Of a stretch of 23,873 nt of DNA, positions 22,091 through 23,873 are shown piece after piece (position 1 is the stretch's first letter; each line of letters opens with the position of its first letter). Origin of the DNA: JBFELO01 sp041552055 (lineage in GTDB: Bacteria; Acidobacteriota; Thermoanaerobaculia; Thermoanaerobaculales; Sulfomarinibacteraceae); contig JBFELO010000073.1 of assembly GCA_041552055.1 (NCBI GenBank), positions 1-23,873 on the forward strand. The letters are read 5' to 3'. Made by a program: the position numbers and the translations under genes. The notes beneath the pieces are model-generated. The model saw nothing but the letters and a program-made list of their open reading frames with translations. It had not been told where the DNA came from and did not search any database.

Positions 22091-23178
22091 ATGCCCACCC
22101 ATATCAGGCCCGTAAAACTACTCGGCGCCCGACGCCGCGCGTGGTGACGCGTCGCCGCCCTCACCCTGTTGGTGTTCACCCTTTCAGCCGCCGGAGTCTG
22201 GCCTGTCGAGGCGCCCTTTGGGGCTCAGCTGGTGATCTCGACGGCACACAGCGACGCGGAGCACGCAGTGGCCGCCGATCTGGACGGCGATGGGGATCTC
22301 GACGTGCTCGCGGCCTCGTCCGGCGACGGCGAGATCGCCTGGTATGAGAACACCGGCGGGTCGGGGACCTTCGGCGCCCAGCAGCTGATCTCATCCACCG
22401 AGCTCAGCAGTTGTTCGGTCTTCGTGGCCGACATCGACGGCGACGGCGATCTGGATCCGCTCTCGACTTCGTGGACGCACGACAGGGTCGCGCGGGCGAC
22501 TCGAACGTCGAATGGGTGACCCTGGAGATCCTGCTTGAAGAGACGGTCGGGGATCCGCTCACCGATACCGAGGCCAACGACCTGATCCACAGCGTGTCCG
22601 TCCATCTGGACGACGGATCGGCGACCTTCGACCCGGGCAGTGACATCCTGGTGACCATCGTGTCCGGGCTGACTCCTTCCGCCGGAGTCGCAACCATAGC
22701 CTTCACAGATGACGATCCGAACGTCCAGGTGCCCTTCGGTGCACCGGAGACCTACTTCGTGGCGGTGCAGATGACGTCCGACGCCTCGGCGCAGACACCG
22801 AACAGCTTCCAGGGGACCCATCTGGTCGAGGCCAGCTCCACCGGAGAGGACGCTGTGCACGACCTCCCTCTGACGCTCGAGCTCGGCGTCAACTCCACGA
22901 CCGGCGTCATCGACACGGTACTGTCGACCGCCAGCTGTACGGCGCCGTTCGACCTGAATCTGTCGAACATCACCGTGAGCACTTCCTTGGTGTGCGAGGC
23001 TGGAACGGTCATCCGAACGGGCACCGCCGTCGCGGTGGCCTCGCCCGCCGGAGACATGACGTTTCGCGCCGGCCAGTCGGTCGAGCTGCGAGACGGCTTT
23101 GACGTGGAGGCCAACGCCTCCTTCACCGCCGAGATCGATCCGGGGCTGCAGCCGCAGGAGGCACTCCGGGTGGAGTGA
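22091..23178 (+). pseudogene. FG-GAP/VCBS-repeat secreted protein, broken by nonsense and frameshift
   Basis: The frame from ATG at 22091 gives MPTHIRPVKLLGARRRAW, then TGA at 22145, then RVAALTLLVFTLSAAG in the same frame; together these are a signal peptide interrupted by a stop. Two FG-GAP units follow (AVAADLDGDGDLDVLAASS and FVADIDGDGDLDPLS). The frame ends at 22519, but a second frame takes over near 22490 with DSNVEWVTLEILLEE, continues as a beta-rich domain (VPFGAPETYFVAVQMTSDAS) and ends in VIRTGTAVAVASPAG...FRAGQSVELRDGF, a '3-coathanger'-type C-terminus. Intact relatives have more FG-GAP units, so an internal deletion with frameshift is likely. Residual expression from a GTG at 22172 would lack a proper signal peptide. 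Confidence 0.7.
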
Positions 23179-23263
23179 CCGCGCGGCGAGGACGCGCCCG
23201 TGCAGTGGGCGACTGGCATCACGATCGATAGCCGTCTAGAGTTTCCGGGGGAGGTCGAGAGCC

Positions 23264-23873
23264 ATGAGACGACTCGTTCATGTCGTGATCCTACTTCTCG
23301 TTTTTCCTGGATCGCTGGCCGGTCTGGAAGGGCAGGACAAAGTCCTCGACAGCGCGGAGAAAGGAGCAGTCGTTGAAGCTGTTTGCGAGAACCTCGAGCG
23401 CGAGTACATCTTCCCTGACATAACCGAGCAGTATGTTCGCGCGCTCCGAGACAACCTCCGATCCGGCAACTACGACGGCATCGAAGAAGCACAGGACTTC
23501 GCCCGCGCGATTACCGACGATTTGGAGTCCGTTCACAGGGATCGGCATCTCCACGTCCAATTCAACCCGACCTGGGTGAGAGACGAACGGAATCGGAAGG
23601 AGCACGACCAGGAGGCGATCGAGCTCCGAGAGTGGCGGAACCGCACCTCCAACTATGGGTTCCGGGAAACCGAGATCCTGCCCGGGAACATCGGCTATCT
23701 GAGATTCGACTCGTTCAGCTACGACGAAGACGCCTACGACGTCGCCATAGGAGCGATGAGCCTTCTGGCCAACACCGACGCCTTGATCATCGACCTCAGA
23801 TCGAACGGCGGAGGATCCCCGGAGATGGTCCAGTTTCTCTGCAGTTTCTTTCTCGACAATCCCCGCAAGCATC
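23264..23873 (+). CDS. S41-family peptidase, IRBP-like (3' end cut by window)
   Basis: The first 203 residues of a second secreted S41 peptidase. The ATG at 23264 lies 9 nt after GGGGGAGG. The signal peptide is MRRLVHVVILLLVFPGSLAG. The N-terminal helical bundle (about 28-100: VEAVCENLEREYIFPDITEQ...DRHLHVQF) is the IRBP/tricorn-type cap. NIGYLRFDSFS and ALIIDLRSNGGGSPEMVQFL are the core S41 strands leading to the active site. The nucleophilic Ser lies beyond the window. It resembles the protein at 14946 in architecture but not closely in residues, so the two are likely distant paralogues. Confidence 0.88.
   Translation, partial: MRRLVHVVILLLVFPGSLAGLEGQDKVLDSAEKGAVVEAVCENLEREYIFPDITEQYVRALRDNLRSGNYDGIEEAQDFARAITDDLESVHRDRHLHVQFNPTWVRDERNRKEHDQEAIELREWRNRTSNYGFRETEILPGNIGYLRFDSFSYDEDAYDVAIGAMSLLANTDALIIDLRSNGGGSPEMVQFLCSFFLDNPRKH

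Overview
The window is GC-rich bacterial DNA. Its gene content points to an environmental Gram-negative lineage, perhaps Acidobacteriota (Thermoanaerobaculia/Vicinamibacteria-like). The clues are an LpxL-type acyltransferase, secreted FG-GAP, beta-propeller and IRBP-type S41 proteins, a RAYT transposase with GGTGCC-type palindromes, and a shared IFSDxFE...WSS C-terminal ending. This assignment is an inference; there is no rRNA or other marker gene here. No tRNA, rRNA or CRISPR array was seen.

Layout. (1) 1-409, minus: 3'-truncated FurA/PerR-like regulator with a perfect 6-1-6 palindrome just upstream. (2) 486-1625: a REP-associated tyrosine transposase (RAYT) bracketed by inverted, palindromic A-tract/GGTGCC repeats. 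(3) 1670-8010, minus: a compact seven-gene type II fatty-acid-synthase cassette. In transcription order it is FabL-like enoyl reductase, FabG ketoreductase, ACP with a C-terminal extension, double-hotdog dehydratase, complete KS, KS-like protein lacking the active-site Cys, and LpxL/HtrB-family acyltransferase. (4) About 8040-8870: decaying DNA with short remnants of other genes. (5) 8973-11432, plus: sarcosine/dimethylglycine dehydrogenase-like flavoprotein with a plausible promoter. (6) 11583-14686, plus: a small tagged surface-type protein and a large secreted beta-propeller protein. (7) 14796-20510, minus: RelE-like remnant, S41 peptidase, FkbM methyltransferase, degenerate aldo/keto reductase, GNAT acetyltransferase and a LasA/beta-lytic M23 metallopeptidase. 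(8) 20570-23873, plus: REPIN-like hairpin, fucose-isomerase-like protein, broken FG-GAP protein gene and the start of a second S41 peptidase.

How the genes work together. Region 3 is the clear functional unit. Genes touch or overlap, and every step of a reductive fatty-acyl cycle is present together with a dedicated carrier and a terminal acyltransferase. The inference is that the cassette builds a special, at least partly saturated acyl chain and transfers it from its own ACP to a lipid or glycolipid acceptor. It resembles aryl-polyene loci in having a KS plus Cys-less KS, ACP, dehydratase and LpxL-like enzyme, but it contains an enoyl reductase, which aryl-polyene loci lack. The rest looks like accessory DNA: secreted hydrolases and surface proteins interspersed with gene remnants and REP-type sequences.

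Most notable points: the FAS cassette, including its Cys-less KS and apparent ATC-initiated enoyl reductase; the C-terminal ending shared by two unrelated secreted-type proteins; and the REP/REPIN sequences associated with the RAYT.
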